From positions 248,001 through 312,000 of the forward strand of contig NW_025954973.1 in NCBI RefSeq assembly GCF_022376445.1: a stretch of DNA of 64,000 nt, written 5' to 3'. The position numbers and the translations under genes are program-made. Below are positions 11,997 through 24,472 of the stretch, in pieces (the first letter of the stretch is position 1; the number at the start of each line of letters is the position of its first letter). Below the pieces are notes generated by a model that ran no database searches, was not told the DNA's origin, and was given only the letters and a program-made list of their open reading frames with translations. This stretch comes from Fomitopsis serialis. Lineage: Eukaryota; Basidiomycota; Agaricomycetes; Polyporales; Fomitopsidaceae.

Positions 11997-13474
11997 ATGT
12001 CCAACGGTCCTCTTCCCCCTACTCCTTCGCCCCGACGTTCAACTCGCCTCATGAGACAACGCCAGAATAGCGGGTCACGCACAGCTGCGGCCAATACGCC
12101 CGCAAGGGGGCGTGCTCTGGCGAAGCGAGCTCAGCAGGTAGGTTCCCTTTGTCTCGAGAACACGCCGATGCCTGAGCAACCCACAGACTGCAGACCGTTC
12201 GCGCCCGTCGTCTGCGCTCGATCCTCTCGAAGACATAGAGCAAGGACAGGCCGTGGATACCACCTCTGGGTCCCGTCAAGGCCGTCAAACGGTATGTCGA
12301 GCCAAAGCCCATTGTTCTACAGTCGCTGACGACTCCTGCGGTCAAAGGTTAACGTCAAACGCATCATGCTCGGTATCATACCTATCGTCGCCATCGCTTA
12401 CTACGCGGTGTTCGTCAATCCCGTCTTTGAGGCAATCTCGACGCCTAGCTGTGTCTTTACGACCCCCCAGCCGTCTGTCATGTGCTTGATGGCAGATATC
12501 GCCTTCTGCACGGTGCCCGGTCAAACCATCCATACCGATGGTTGCCAGCATGTTCCCGATGGCCTGGAGCATGTCCGCATGAGTGATCTGCTCGAGTTGA
12601 CCCAGGTACAGAGGTCGTGGCTCGCGTATTTGGGCAGCAGAACCCCGCAAATGCTTGACGGCGCCACGGACGCGTTCCTTATGGCGCGTCAGGTGCACGG
12701 TATCGCACGCACTTGGGACGAAGTCGACCCACACTTCGATCCCTCCGATTCCTCAATCGCCTTGATGGAACAAACAAAGAACATGACACTCGTTGTCATA
12801 AGGCTCAACGATGCGGTAGCTGCTGCTGCGACTGAGTGAGTGATCAATGATTCCTTCATGGCGACGTCACTGACCAGTCCACCAGCCTTGTTGCTATGCA
12901 CGAGGCGGCAACCAGATACCTTCACCGAGCGGTACTCTCGTCGATGATCCCGTTCATACCCGCCTTAATGCCGAGCCGATCCTGGATCGCAGCTCAGCTC
13001 TTCAAAGCGACTTACAACTCGACGGTGATGACGTCGGACGGATTGTCAACACTCGCCGGATCTGCTCTATCTTCCATCCAGGACCTGCGAAACGCAAGCG
13101 GCATCCTCCAGGACAACGTGAAGCAGTACTGCTCTACTGGACCGCCTGTTAGAATGCCGTTTGGGCACGTACCTCGACACGCCTTCCTAGAGCTAACGTG
13201 CGATCGGCTCGTGGCGACAACGGCACTGGCTGATGAGTATTTGCATGCTTGTGGCACCGCCGTTGCCCAGTTGACCTCCGCCATCGACCGCACGCTGTTC
13301 GAGATGGCCGCTTTAGAGATGAAGGTGAAGCAGCAAGTGAATTTGGAGGCTGTTTCGGACGTACATTCATGGATGGTCGAATTCTATCAAGCGGAGTACT
13401 TGCACCTGGATGACCTCGTACGCGCGGGAGAGACGGTGCCGACCTCGGGAAAGTACATGGCGATCGTTGCTTAG
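11997..13474 (+). CDS. Single-pass membrane protein, unknown function
   Basis: Four exons (11997-12137, 12187-12291, 12348-12835, 12886-13474) join in frame to 440 aa. The N-terminal 80 residues are basic and Pro/Ser/Arg-rich (MSNGPLPPTPSPRRSTRLMR). One strong transmembrane helix follows at the start of exon 3 (IMLGIIPIVAIAYYAVFV), then about 330 mostly helical residues with few cysteines. The topology resembles the minus-strand gene at 16,292-17,393, though I see no convincing sequence match. I do not recognise the family. It lies inside the putative transposon. Confidence 0.62.
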
Positions 13475-14326
13475 GATTTGCGCTCTCGTCTCTTCTGTTC
13501 TGTGATTCTACCCAACTTGTGTCCCTTTCATATTTTCTGCGAATGTTTGTGCTTCGTGTACGATATTGATGAGTCGTTTCATCTGCGCTGCTGTTATGTA
13601 TATACGACTCGACTACTTACCCTGCGCTTGATGCGCCGGTCTTCAATTATATGCGCTCGCGATACGTATCGCGAGGCGTTCGCATCTATGTTCGGTGAGC
13701 ATGCGCTCAGTTGAAATCATGGATGTCAAGAAAACGTAACAGATTACTAACAGACCGTGAGATGCACAGAAAAGAGGGAGGTGTGCGTCGACCTAGCCGC
13801 GCAAGTCTAGATCTGGAGGGAGGTATACTCTGAGGTCGTCGCCGCGCGCAGTTTCACTCGCGTGGTGCCCGCGACAAGACTGCCATACTATGATGATACT
13901 ATACACCGAGTCCGTATTGACCAAGTAGAGAGAGGAGATACAGATGGGCCAGACCACGTAGTATAGCGGATCCAGGGCATGCACGTGTGCGCGAAGGTTG
14001 GGAGGACCGAGTCCGGCGCCTCCGAGCGCCTCCTCACTCCCCAGATTCAGCCGCCCGGGGCGCGTGGCCGCAACTTCTCGTCGCCCAGCCCCTTACATGT
14101 AATCAGTCGTGTGTGCGGATGAGTCTAAGAGAAGTTCGGGGCGGAGACGACGATAACCTTTGTACGTACTCCCTCAGCTGCAGATTGTCGATATTTTGAT
14201 ATGCGCCGTTCGCGGTAGTGTATAATAGGACGTCGTTTGTGCGAGCGCTGAACGTCCTCTGCTCGCACTGCCCTCGTCTCGTCGGTGTGTTCGCTCAGTC
14301 TTTCACTCTCCGTAACACTGGATCAA
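13475..14326. other. Intergenic, no gene seen
   Basis: Only short unsupported frames. A TATAATA near 14,219 lies about 107 bp before the start of the next gene and could be its core promoter. Confidence 0.5.
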
Positions 14327-14847
14327 ATGCTCGCGTATGATGCCATCTACTTTCCCGCTGACGGGCGACCTCCATGTGTAGTCTCTCTCAAGGCCACTCC
14401 GCTCAGCACGTCCGTCGTTGATCAACGATGGCCTTTCCAATGCGGTTGCATTCCCCACCCGGAGATGTACATGGAGAAAATCGCCGAGGGCCTTGTATCT
14501 CGTTCGTGGCGGTTTCAGGTATGCTATCTCCGTGAAGCCATAGACATACCCTTCTCATACTAACATCGCTCTCATCGTAGATCGCCGACCGCCTCGACTG
14601 CATGAACAGGACTTTTGCGACGCCATATGTCATCTTTTACCCTACTGTCTCGCGGGATGGCATGCCGTTCCGCGTCAACAAATGCGCAAAGGAGCTACAT
14701 GACGAACACTTCGTAGATGCCAGAGCCTGGCGTGGAGATATCATCGTCGCGAAATTCCGTGATGAGGCATGCAGTAGCATGATGGACGCCTCGATGGCCG
14801 ACTTCCCCATTCTGAAGATTTGGCTGTCCCAACGACCCGGGCCATGA
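14327..14847 (+). CDS. Conserved Agaricomycete hypothetical protein, 152 aa
   Basis: Two exons (14327-14518 and 14581-14847) join in frame to 152 aa. Exon 1 reads MLAYDAIYFPADGRPPCVVS and holds a WPFQCGCIPHPEMYM segment. Exon 2 has a hydrophobic FATPYVIFYPTVSRDGMPF core and RAWRGDIIVAKFRDE before a short C-terminal tail. I recall similar 150-residue proteins with the WRG-hydrophobic-VAKF motif in Agaricomycetes, but no function is known to me. No signal peptide or membrane helix. Confidence 0.6.
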
Positions 14848-15569
14848 GGCCTTAGATGTATGGTACGCCATATGGTGAGATAAAGTGGAACATCTACTTA
14901 CATCTGGTGTCAAGGTACCTCGGAATCGTTGGCGCTGCATAGTATGTCTGCCTCGATAACTGTATTTCACGCAGTCTGTTCAATCCGTCCAGCAGCCTGC
15001 GGGAGCCTAAGAGTAGCCGTGCATTGCGACTGTATTCTCACTCTCGCTTACGCTTGTAATCTGTAACCCTGCTTTCCATCGCACGCGTTCGATGGCAAAA
15101 AATGAGGGCATCGACCTGGGGAGCTGTCTGTCGGACGGTGGGTGAGGTGTGATTGCGGTCTGATGCATGCTGCAGCGTTTCGAAGGACAGCCTAGCTTCT
15201 ATCTCGCCTACAGCCCACTCAATTGTTGCCGTACTGAACAAGTACCGAATGATGGGAAACAGCGTGTCGTGCCAAGCGGCATACCAGAGTACGGCGAGGA
15301 AATCAACATTGCGTCTCCACGTTAGTCTACATCCTCTGACTCTCTGCAAGCTCTGCTCACTACTGGTTCTTGTTGCTACATCCTCCAGGTACGGTGTCTT
15401 CAGACAAGCTTGTGATCCGATGGTCCTGTGTGGCACTCGGCGGGTCTGGTGGGTCTAGGCATAGCATGTACGGGAAGGCTGGTACGCATGCTCTCCTGAC
15501 GTGAGAAGGCCTCACCTGCTGACATCTGATATGAACCCGCAGCACGCCGCTCAATTGCATTCTCTGAGG

Positions 15570-15720
15570 CCGGCCTACTAGCATGTGACAACGCAGAGGC
15601 GGGGAGGTTGTAGCCGAACCGCGTCAGGGCGCCGCACAGCTTGCGCACGTCGGTCGTGCCGGAGCGGTCGCGGTCGAAGTACTAGTGGCGGTAGACGTCC
15701 TGCCAGTGTCATAGCGTTCA
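15570..15720 (-). pseudogene. Penta-EF-hand (ALG-2/Pef1-like) gene fragment
   Basis: On the minus strand HWQDVYRH, then a stop, then YFDRDRSGTTDVRKL, then ALTRFGYNLPA are in one frame. This is the linker helix and EF-hand of the penta-EF-hand family (a WQ.VFRHFDRDRSGTID-like motif followed by FGYNLS). The acidic calcium loop DRDRSGTTD is still recognisable. The TAG stop at the start of the loop and the absence of the rest of the gene within several hundred bases show this is a stranded fragment, GC-richer than its surroundings. It is flanked by gene-free DNA inside the putative transposon. Confidence 0.65.
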
Positions 15721-16291
15721 GGAGAGGAAATAAAACCGACCGTTTTTGCTGGAATGGACCGGTGGTCTTCCACATTGGGACTAGTAGTAAGTGACCTTCG
15801 CAAGAGGCTGTCAGAAACCGCGTGGCGATGCTCCCTCAAGACGCTAGCGTTGATCACTGCCCAAGGGACTATATCGACGCATATACTTATCACGGACGCG
15901 GACGTCCTCGTCAGTAGCAACCATGTTGCGCTCGCCTGCATATTGCGCTTATCACGGTGGCGAGAGCAGCGGGGTCTCCCGCAAATAGCTGAGTCAGAAG
16001 CGCGAACAGATGGTTGGAACAGCACGGTCTAGGCGAGAGGCCGGACAAGGGCCTCATCGTACAACCTTAATCTTCGATCGTATGGCGAGCACGCCGTCAC
16101 ATATACACAAGTTTTAAATAGACGCGGACGTATATGTTATAGGCAACACAAACACGTAGACATACGTATGACATGGCAGGAGACACAGACAAGAGACGCA
16201 GGCCGACGGATGGAAGAAACGGGCGGGAACCACAACCCCCGCCGCTATTGAATCATAGCAATACTTACCTGAAAACCGACGCCAAATAAAT

Positions 16292-17393
16292 TCAGTCCTT
16301 GCTCAGAGCAGGATGGATTGCTCCGGCACGGGCGTTCCGCACACGCTCCAGACCTTTGGCGAGCATCTCGAGCACAACCTCAGTTGATGCGCCCTCGGAC
16401 ACCAGCGCGCCCGAAGCCACCATGCGCAATTCCTCCACATGGCACTGCATCGATTCCAAAGTGCCCTGGACAGCCTGGACGTAGCGAAGGGCACGCATAC
16501 TGTAATCCCCGATGCTGTTGAGTATGCCCACGTTGTGAGCGAGGTGGGCCAAGGACTGGCTTCGACTCTGACTACGGAGCAGGGCCCAGACGGCACCCAG
16601 TTCACGTTTGGCGATGTCGACTTCGAGCTTCTCCTGCGCGACCACGTGCATCGCCGATAGAAGATCTTCGTCGAATACCGCAGCCTTGGTCAGAGAGACC
16701 ATTGTGTACTGTAAGAGATCGCGGAGTACGGCCTCGTACGTGGATAGGGAATGCACGTAGGCATCGGTGATGTCGGCTGGATATGAAGAGGATGCAGGGC
16801 ATGTATCGGCGCCGATCCCCATCTGGCAAAGGCGTATATCGAGGAGGTCACCGGTATGTGCAGACGAGGAGCGCAACAGGCGAGACAGGTGATCATTGGT
16901 GGACATGATCCTGCGATGATGCAAGTGAGTGAAACCCTTGGAAGAAGGAACGATACGGGGCTTACCTGTCGAACCCGGTCCCTATCTTCGCAGCGAGATG
17001 CTGAAGTGCACGATTGAGGTCGAGTGCATCATCAGCGAGCTTCTCAATCGCGGTGGACAACTGGCTGCGGTGCTCGAGACTACTGGCGCGGACCAAAAGA
17101 GAGAGATCGATGGCGGCAATGCGGGTCTCGAGCAGATCCGCCATAATGTTCGCATTGGCATCCGTCTGGTTAAGAACGTTCTCCATTCCGGATATTTGCG
17201 CGCCCAACAAAAGCGGAAGGGCTGCCCATGCGGTGAGGTTGGAGTTGAACACGTCGCAGGAGCGCACGAGAGACGAAACCATCGGGTATTGACAAAGACC
17301 GCGCATGTGCCCCCACATGAGGGTCGCCATGTAGACGAGAGCGTAACCCGAGACAAGCAGTTGGGACAGAATGCGGAACGCTGAGCGGAACAT
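16292..17393 (-). CDS. Single-pass membrane protein, unknown function
   Basis: Two exons (17393-16966 and 16910-16292) join in frame to 348 aa. The N-terminal helix ILSQLLVSGYALVYMATLMW is a likely signal anchor. The rest is soluble and alpha-helical, with a heptad-like stretch LETRIAAIDLSLLVRASSLE and an amphipathic C-terminal third. An upstream exon with more of the N-terminus is possible. Architecture is similar to the gene at 11,997 (membrane helix, then long helical domain), but clear homology is not visible. Family not recognised. Confidence 0.58.
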
Positions 17394-17499
17394 TGCTGTT
17401 ACACTCCGCAAACGTTGTACAAGAGCAGGCGTTCGCGTGGGCGTGTGTCGGTGAGAGGCGGCAGAGTGATTGCAATAGACAAAGGATAAGAGACTCAGA

Positions 17500-18200
17500 C
17501 GGAGAGGTCAAAGACAAGGGTCGCGGGCCGTCGTAAGTGCGGAAACAACTGGTAGAGAACGTCGCGCCAATGATGCTACCGTGAACAAAGAAGTCAGGGG
17601 ACGTCAGAATTGCTCTCCGCCCAAGAGTCTCAACGCCATACCACTAGGTTGACAATAGCAACGACAAAGTGCAGACGAAGATGTAGTGCTCTGGGACGCT
17701 AGAAGAAAAAAGACCAAGGGTCGTCAGAGGCAGCATCAGGACTAAGTTTCACAACGCTATACTGACCGATTTGCAATGTCACTCCCAGCCTCGCGCCGAT
17801 GGGTAACTGATGATGGAACTGTGCACAAAAACTCAGAGGTCGTCAGACGCGGTAGTGACAAAAATTCGCGACGCCATACCGGCTGTTTGGCACTTGCAGT
17901 GTTGAAGCACAGAAGAAGGGCGAGCGACGGCGCCACGCCGCCTGCGGAGAGGCCTGCGATGTTATGAGGGTAACGGGAAACTAAGGCGCTATCAGACAAG
18001 AAAGGGCGACACCATACTCGGGGATTGGCCGTGACGATGTAGACAAAGGAAAACCCACGTCACGCTGGTGGTGAGGTCTGCGCACGCGAAGACAAACGCC
18101 AGAGATCGTCCAAGATGCGGTCAGCGTAAAGTGACGGAGACGTCGTACCGAAGATTGGGCAATGGCCCGGTGCGGAAAACGCACGGCTGAAGCTGGTCGT
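17500..18200. repeat. Degenerate tandem repeat, about 119 bp unit, five copies
   Basis: A CGCCATACC-like core recurs near 17,633, 17,752, 17,871, 18,008 and 18,143 (spacings 119, 119, 137, 135), each about 40 bp after a GTCAGA-containing core. Copies are strongly diverged. No coding frame runs through the array. Confidence 0.6.
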
Positions 18201-18741
18201 GCTAAGGGGATGGTCGCGGACTTGAGTAGACGACGAAAAGAGCCTGGGCAGCAACATCGTGTGAGGCAAGTGCACAGAAGAGACATCGAGGCAGTTTGGC
18301 AGGTTGATCAGTGGCATCGGATGAAGAAATGAGCGTGGAGGAGAGTGAAGAGTTGAATGAACGTGGACGTCGGAGGTAAACTATTGTGAAGAGACGTGAA
18401 GCATTGCCTGACCGCGCTCCAGAACTTGATATCTTGCAGTGACGTGCCGATGCCTCAAGGCAATGATGCTGCAAGACAATGGAGACGACTCTCTAGCTTG
18501 CAGAGGACATGTTTCTCTAGCTCGCGGCGGGTAGGCCGCCACACTACCACACGCGCCGCCGAACGTTGCGAGGTGTCCAGCTCGTAGGCACCATATCGAC
18601 GGTACTACCTCACCACAAGATTTACCATGCGTTCGGGGACATCTACCCACAGAAAAGCAAAGGCGATTGCGTCAAGGAAAGCCACCGTGCGTTGAACCAA
18701 TAGATCCAGCAATATCCTACTGAAGTATCTGTCAGAATCGA

Positions 18742-19279
18742 GTGCGATTCATTCGGGGTGTACTATTCAAAGCGAACCTCGATAGACCGCACGTCGTCGA
18801 GGTCAATACAGTCCTGCCGCATCCAGTCGATCCCTCCGATGCTGGCAGACCCTTTGTTGAGGCGATCTTCGGTACCGCCAGCTCGTACAGCATAATCGAT
18901 ACTGGAGACGTCCGTGGCACTGCTCACCGGTTTGCCGTTTTCTGGCAACGTCTGCAGTCGGCTGATGTCGTCACGACCGCTCGAGTGCCTGTCAATCAAG
19001 CTGTTCGAACATTGGTTCGTGGAAGCCAATTTCCAGGCGACGTCTTAGTAATGCAAATCGGAAGAAAAGGCCAATACATTCATCTTGACGGGTCGGCGCA
19101 GAAGGCACTAGCGAATAGGGCGGTAGAGGCGTGAGTTCATCTTTCGCTTTTAATCAGGTGTTGCTGGACATTACTTACCAATTTGTCTCAGGTTTCTCAA
19201 GGCCGCAGAGGCATACAGAAACGACGTGCTTAACCGTACCATCGTCATCATCCCTGAAAACCTCGATATTGTGGTTTAA
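18742..19279 (+). CDS. Hypothetical protein, 5' end uncertain
   Basis: An open frame from about 18,742 joins across an intron (donor GTGAGT at 19,132, acceptor at about 19,192) to a short last exon ending PENLDIVV. Visible pieces are VEVNTVLPHPVDPSDAGRPF, AHRFAVFWQRLQSADVV and GDVLVMQIGRKGQYIHL. There is no ATG at the upstream edge of the frame, so another exon probably precedes it. No known domain; soluble, about 160 residues as read. Confidence 0.45.
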
Positions 19280-20690
19280 CGGACTTGACAGTAAATGACC
19301 AAGTACAGTACCATACGGGAGATGTGGTATGACTCGGATGTCGTGTTGAATCTTGTATCGGTTTGATTATCCTATTTTCTAGCTCTTGTCATGCGTCTCA
19401 TCGTCAATGCTGGTGCCAATTTGGTGTGCGCTGGAATCAATCGAGACGCGTGCGCTACTAGTACTCATCTTGTGTTCAGACATTTAAGGTAAAGCAATCG
19501 TGCGCCGGCCAACCTGTACTTACTGAGACAACTATGGGCGTCGATGTCAGGAGAAACGGGTCTGTAGGAGCTTGAGTGATAGCGTTGAAGCTTGAAGGCT
19601 TTGAGCACTCGCGATCGGGGCGGCATGGTTGCATACGCAGTTACGTAACCCTCATGTGGCGGACGCGCGTCTCCGTCGCATGTTCGTGAGCCTGAGGCTC
19701 GGACTCAGACTCTTGATTTATTCTGCAAATCATCCTTCGACAAGAGATGCAACTTACGAAGCCGTGAGCGTCGGGAATTCCTCATACTGAGATGATGCGT
19801 ATACAGTAACGACGATACAGGTATGCGTATGGGCAAACAGCATCGAATCCGAGTCTATTGCTTACGGGTCGTGTTACGTCCCAGAAACTCCGTTGAGCTA
19901 GGCAATGGAATCCGAGGTGGTTTGCAATTCTGCTAAAATCTGTGTGTCGAATTATTGATGCCTTGATTAGCAGCGTGCACCGTTCTGAAAATGACCAGAT
20001 GCTAAATCACATCGCGATTTAAGTTTTTGATACTATCGTCCCTGCCCTGTGGTCACTCTGGAATTCCAACGTCCTAGTCAACGTCAAAGGGCGATTGGGA
20101 ACGAAGCCTTGAACATCGCTCTAACGGTACGCCGAATGCTGGTACTCGTATCCCTGTACGTGATACTCGCCGCGCCGCGTGCACTTCATAAATGCTCAAA
20201 CATCCAATCATGCCTCAGGGCGACTCGTGGTCTCGCGTGGCCCTCAAGCAACCTCGACCTCGACGTTTAATTTGCGCCGCTCGACGCGTCATTTGTACAC
20301 TTCGGGAAGACGTGCTTGACTGTGCGGATTTTCAAGGTGAGGTTCCAGAGAGCTACATCGACTGCTCGCTAACTAGCCCATCTGGCCCCGACAGCGTAGC
20401 TTCTATCTGGCGTGAACTGCCCTTGTATATGTGCGCGCATGGTGGGATATAATCTGGACGGATGCCTGGGACAAGTACTTACCTGCAGCAAAGAGGTCGG
20501 CGCGATGCGATCTCAGCATGGCGTGTGCGTGGTTGTGAGCGAGTCTCGCCTTCCGCCTTCTTCTCGACCTACAATCTGTAACAGAACCCGATCCATTGTG
20601 CCACTTGTGCCGCTCGGTGCTGCGTACGCTGGACCGTCCGGATGCCATTCAACGCCCTTTGTGGAGGCACAAGAAAGTCCTACTCTACAT
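19280..20690. other. Intergenic, no gene seen
   Basis: Short frames only, none with coherent splice signals or a recognisable domain. Confidence 0.5.
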
Positions 20691-20691
20691 C

Positions 20692-20698
20692 TATAAAA
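20692..20698 (+). promoter_or_regulatory. TATA box candidate
   Basis: TATAAAA about 225 bp upstream of the ATG at 20,917. If used, the gene has a 5' leader of roughly 190 nt, which is pyrimidine-rich as is common in fungi. Confidence 0.4.
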
Positions 20699-20916
20699 GC
20701 AGGCCTTACGATGCTCTCTCCGAGCAGACATAGACCGTGCGTCGTCTGCCCTTTGCTGTCAATCCCTGCCTTCTGCGCTCTCCGTAGTCTGCGCTCTGCC
20801 ATCTACTCTCTGCGTCGTCTTCGTCGCCTACCTCGTCGTCGTCAGTTCTCAAGTCGTTCGCGCTCTCAAACCCCTCACGCGCCCCGTTACCGTCTTGACC
20901 CTTTCACCATCGCATC

Positions 20917-21865
20917 ATGAGTACGAATGAGGCGCATTCGTGAGTTGTCTCCTACCAGTAAAGCTATCTCCCCTGACCAGGATACTACAGGGCCGTTGTG
21001 AACCTCATGGCCACCGGCGTCATCAATGTCTTTTCGAACAGCGACGCCAACGAACGATATCTCGGCGTCGCAATAGTCCTCCTGATCGCAGAGGTACTCC
21101 CTGCGCAGTGTACGTGTCTTTGTTCCACACTTCGGTCTTACTCCTCACTGATCTTACATCTCAGTCGCCCTTGTCATGTTTGACGCCCTGTGCACGACTC
21201 GCTTCCTGAATTTCCGCTTTGCGGCGCAATGGAAGATGGCGTTCAATGAGGTATGTCCGTCATATCAGTATTTCGCGTCTCTAAAGCTTGCGCAGGAAAC
21301 ACGCGTCCTCGCTTGGACTTTGCCGGAAGCGACCTTCCAGTTCTCTTTGTTGGGACACAACGACAAAGACTTTTGCGATCTTCTCGCTGCCTTTACGACC
21401 GCTCTTTCCGCCGTCAGAGCTAACGAGCGCAGCTATCAAGAGCGTTTGAAGCACTGTCTGGCCAACATACCGTCTAACGTTCCCGCGAACGTCCCGCCCA
21501 ACATGCCCATGAACGTCTCCGCCAACGTACCGTCTAACGTTCCCGCGAACGTCCCGTCCAACATGCCCGTGAACGTCTCCGCCAGCATACCCGCGAACGT
21601 TCCTTCTGTCAATATACCCGCCGACGTACTTGCGCACGCTGTCGCTACCGCAATCCAGGATATATCCGCTTACGTCCCTGGTGACGTCTCGCAAATGGCG
21701 AACAGTGTCATGATGGGTATGGATAGGACAGAGTCGGCGGCGCATTCGCAATCTGTGCCCTTGATGGGACCCATAGCATCGTCTTCCAGAGAAGATCCCA
21801 TGGTCTTCGAGATGCAGGCCATGAACATGTTCGCAGATTATGTCGGCCCCGCAGCGGAGATGTAG
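20917..21865 (+). CDS. Hypothetical protein with Asn-Val-Pro repeats
   Basis: Starts MSTNEAHS; exon junctions at about 20,939/20,998 and 21,109/21,165 keep one frame, and a possible third intron (21,249 to about 21,296) is uncertain. The N-terminal half is helical and moderately hydrophobic (GVAIVLLIAEVLPAQFALVM). Residues about 150-200 are a repeat of NVPANVPSN/M-type units, with a 66 bp (22-residue) period visible at 21,467-21,532 and 21,533-21,598. The C-terminus is Met/Ser-rich. I do not recognise the family. The repeats could form an extended linker. Confidence 0.5.
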
Positions 21866-22279
21866 GGACAGCCTTGCTGTCACGCTTAATGGTACGTCCG
21901 ATGTGTTCATAAGCAGGCTATAACTAATGATTTCCAGTGTTAGCAGGTGTAACTCATTGACTCTCACGTCCCTCTACTCAATTTCTGGAACGACATGTAT
22001 TCTTTCTGTCTGCAAAGTCCTCTTCACTGCTGATATACTTGATGTTCCTCCTCCACATTAACTATTATGTTCACCGCATTGGACTCGATCGTTGTTTCTG
22101 ACCGGCTTACTCACTTATCTCACGGTAGACGTAGACGTTTACGACTGAGTGTAGAAGTACCAGCCCGTTGATCATTGTCCGAGGTGGAATCTCGGATAGG
22201 TACGATCATATTTAAAGGCGCGAGTGATGTCGGTCGAAGCTCGTACTCTGTATGATCGAGTCAATGCATCATCTACGCT

Positions 22280-23210
22280 AGCTACAATGCCTGGGCCCTC
22301 GCGGTCAGTGTTGTGCACGCCCCAGCCCTGCCCACCGTCGCTGTCTGCTCCCACTCGCTCCCCCGCGCCGTCCGGTCGTCGGGCGTTCTTGTGTGCTGGG
22401 CGCTCGCCCAGTGCCCTCGTGGTCGGTGTATGTGTCGTCACCGCTTGTGTGCCTGTCCACCCACCCGCCCGCCTGTCCGCTTACCCGCTCACCTACTCCT
22501 CTCTCGCCTATGCACTTGCCTGTCCGCGCCTGCTCACCTATCCGCTCGCTCGTCCGCCTGCCCGCTCGCTTCGCGCGCGTTCGTCGGCCGTGTCTGCGTG
22601 CTGGGCATTTGCCCAGTGCGCTGGCGATCGGCGTGCGTCGCCGCGGCGACCTGTGCCTACCCACTCACCCGTCCTTCCGACTCGTTCGCTCACGCACCCG
22701 CGGTCCGCTCGTCGGCCATGTTCGCATGCTGGGCAGTCGGCATGTGCGCTGCCGCCCGCCTGCTCGTCCGCCCGCTGCCCGTTCGTCGGCCATGCGCCGT
22801 GCACGTCATACTGCACGCTGCCGCGTTCGTACCCGAGTGCGTCGGTGCGTGACACGTCGTGTCCGTGTGCGGCCGATTCTTGCAGGCTGTTCCCGTGCGT
22901 TGGGGCTCGACCTGTGCATGCGTACTGGGCTCCCGCTGGTGAGCTGGTTACTAGACACGAACACGCCGGAGCTATTTTCGCTGCGCCTGTACTCGTTGCG
23001 CGCGCGCGAGCAGGAACAGTCTCTGTTGGAACGTCCTTGCTGTGCTCTCGCTTGCCGGGGTCGTATGCGGGTCGAGATGACGTGCGGAGGGCACTCACTT
23101 GGGTCGCTAATCCTGCTAGCCGCAGCTACTCTCCCTCCTGGCACATCCTCCCATCGCGAACTTCCAGCAATTTTCTTCGCACGTCCGAGTCGCTGAAGCT
23201 TGTTTGAACT
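22280..23210. repeat. GC-rich pyrimidine-biased low-complexity block
   Basis: About 900 bp dominated by C/T-rich words such as CCGCCCGCCTG and GTTCGTCGGCC. Long frames are open on both strands, giving Ala-Arg-Pro or Cys-rich translations with no hydrophobic core, which is what biased composition produces by chance. A sub-repeat containing CGTTCGTCGGCC and GTGCGCTG recurs around 22,575, 22,710 and 22,785. I see no splice signals or domain. Confidence 0.6.
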
Positions 23211-24365
23211 GTGTGCCGCGCGATCTGAGGGCGCGCGGCAGGCCGATGCGCGCGCCGTCTCTTTCGGATGAGTCCGCTTGTGTGTACCGGAGGTCAGTAG
23301 CGAACAGGCGAGAGCGAGAGCGAGGTGAAGGACTGGGAGGCGGAGAAGGGCACTGGCAGCGAGCGGAGGATGCAAGCGCTGGCCGCGTGGTGTGCAACGC
23401 GGTTTCCCAGCTTTGGCGCTTAAGACTTCTCCTGTGCCAGTGGACCTGCGTGTACCGTTACCCACTGCCAGTATCCCATAAGCCCAGGGCTGCTCGCGCG
23501 AGTACAGAAGGACGAAAGGACAACAACACTAGCATTGAAGACTCACCGTACAACCAGCTTCAACCCTGGCTTAAGCGATCACTCGTAGCACCCTCTCTCA
23601 TAGTCTCCCGACACGCAATGTGTGGCACGCACGCGCCGTTTACGCTGCGTGCGGGTGTTCGCCGACTCGTCCGGACTGTTGTGAGGTCTTGTGCGCAGCT
23701 GCCTCTCAATTTGGCCTTTCTGATATCATGCCTGAGTAGTGTTTGACGCGTAGATTCCGAAAATGAGGTCGCCAAGGCCATACGATGAGTTTCGAGCGAG
23801 GTATTGGGCGTTGCGTGAAGGCGACGGGCGAGACGCGAGGTGGCTGAGGCGTGTGGCGCGGGACTTTCATCCACGGACTAGCGGGTACGTAACGGTATGC
23901 GTGTCACGGCCTCCTCCTCCTCCACGCCCGCGATCGCTGTAGTCACTTAGTGAGCGCGGTCATCGTCAAGATGCCCTCGATGGCGCCCGTCACGGTGTGT
24001 GTTGTCGGTCGGTGGCTAAATGGACTCCTCGTCCTCGTCCTCGTCCTCCCCTGCTGCTGTCCCAAGTCCACCGCTTCTCGACCTTCTCGGACTCAAGACG
24101 ATGCGTATTGCCGGTACATGCTCTGCTCCCGACGTAAGGTAGATGCTACTCCCTCTATGGGCGGGAATATTGCACCCTCGGACAGTGTTTGTGACCTGCA
24201 GTCTCCGCTTCGCGCCCGACACCGTGTCGACTCCAGAGCGGAACCTCTCGCAATGTCCTCGAGACGACAGCGAAAGCCACGCTCGCCGAAAGTCCTGCGG
24301 AGTACGTCGGCAATCATCCTCCGTCCATCGTCCGTTTCTATTCGTTTAGCACTCTACACATAGTA
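23211..24365. other. Intergenic, no gene seen
   Basis: Short frames only. A CTCGTC microsatellite lies near 24,025-24,045. Confidence 0.45.
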
Positions 24366-24472
24366 GGTGTTTGTCCCCCGCTGGAACGGATCAGCAAGTC
24401 AAGCAATGCGAGGGCGAGTATGCGGTTGTCCTGGTACGTGGTCCGTCCGTGCTTGCTGTATACCCTTTCCCA

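Noticed and set aside
22224..23207. Open frames of up to 327 codons on both strands in the GC-rich block
   Set aside because: Compositional bias explains them. Translations are low complexity on both strands, with no domain or splice support.
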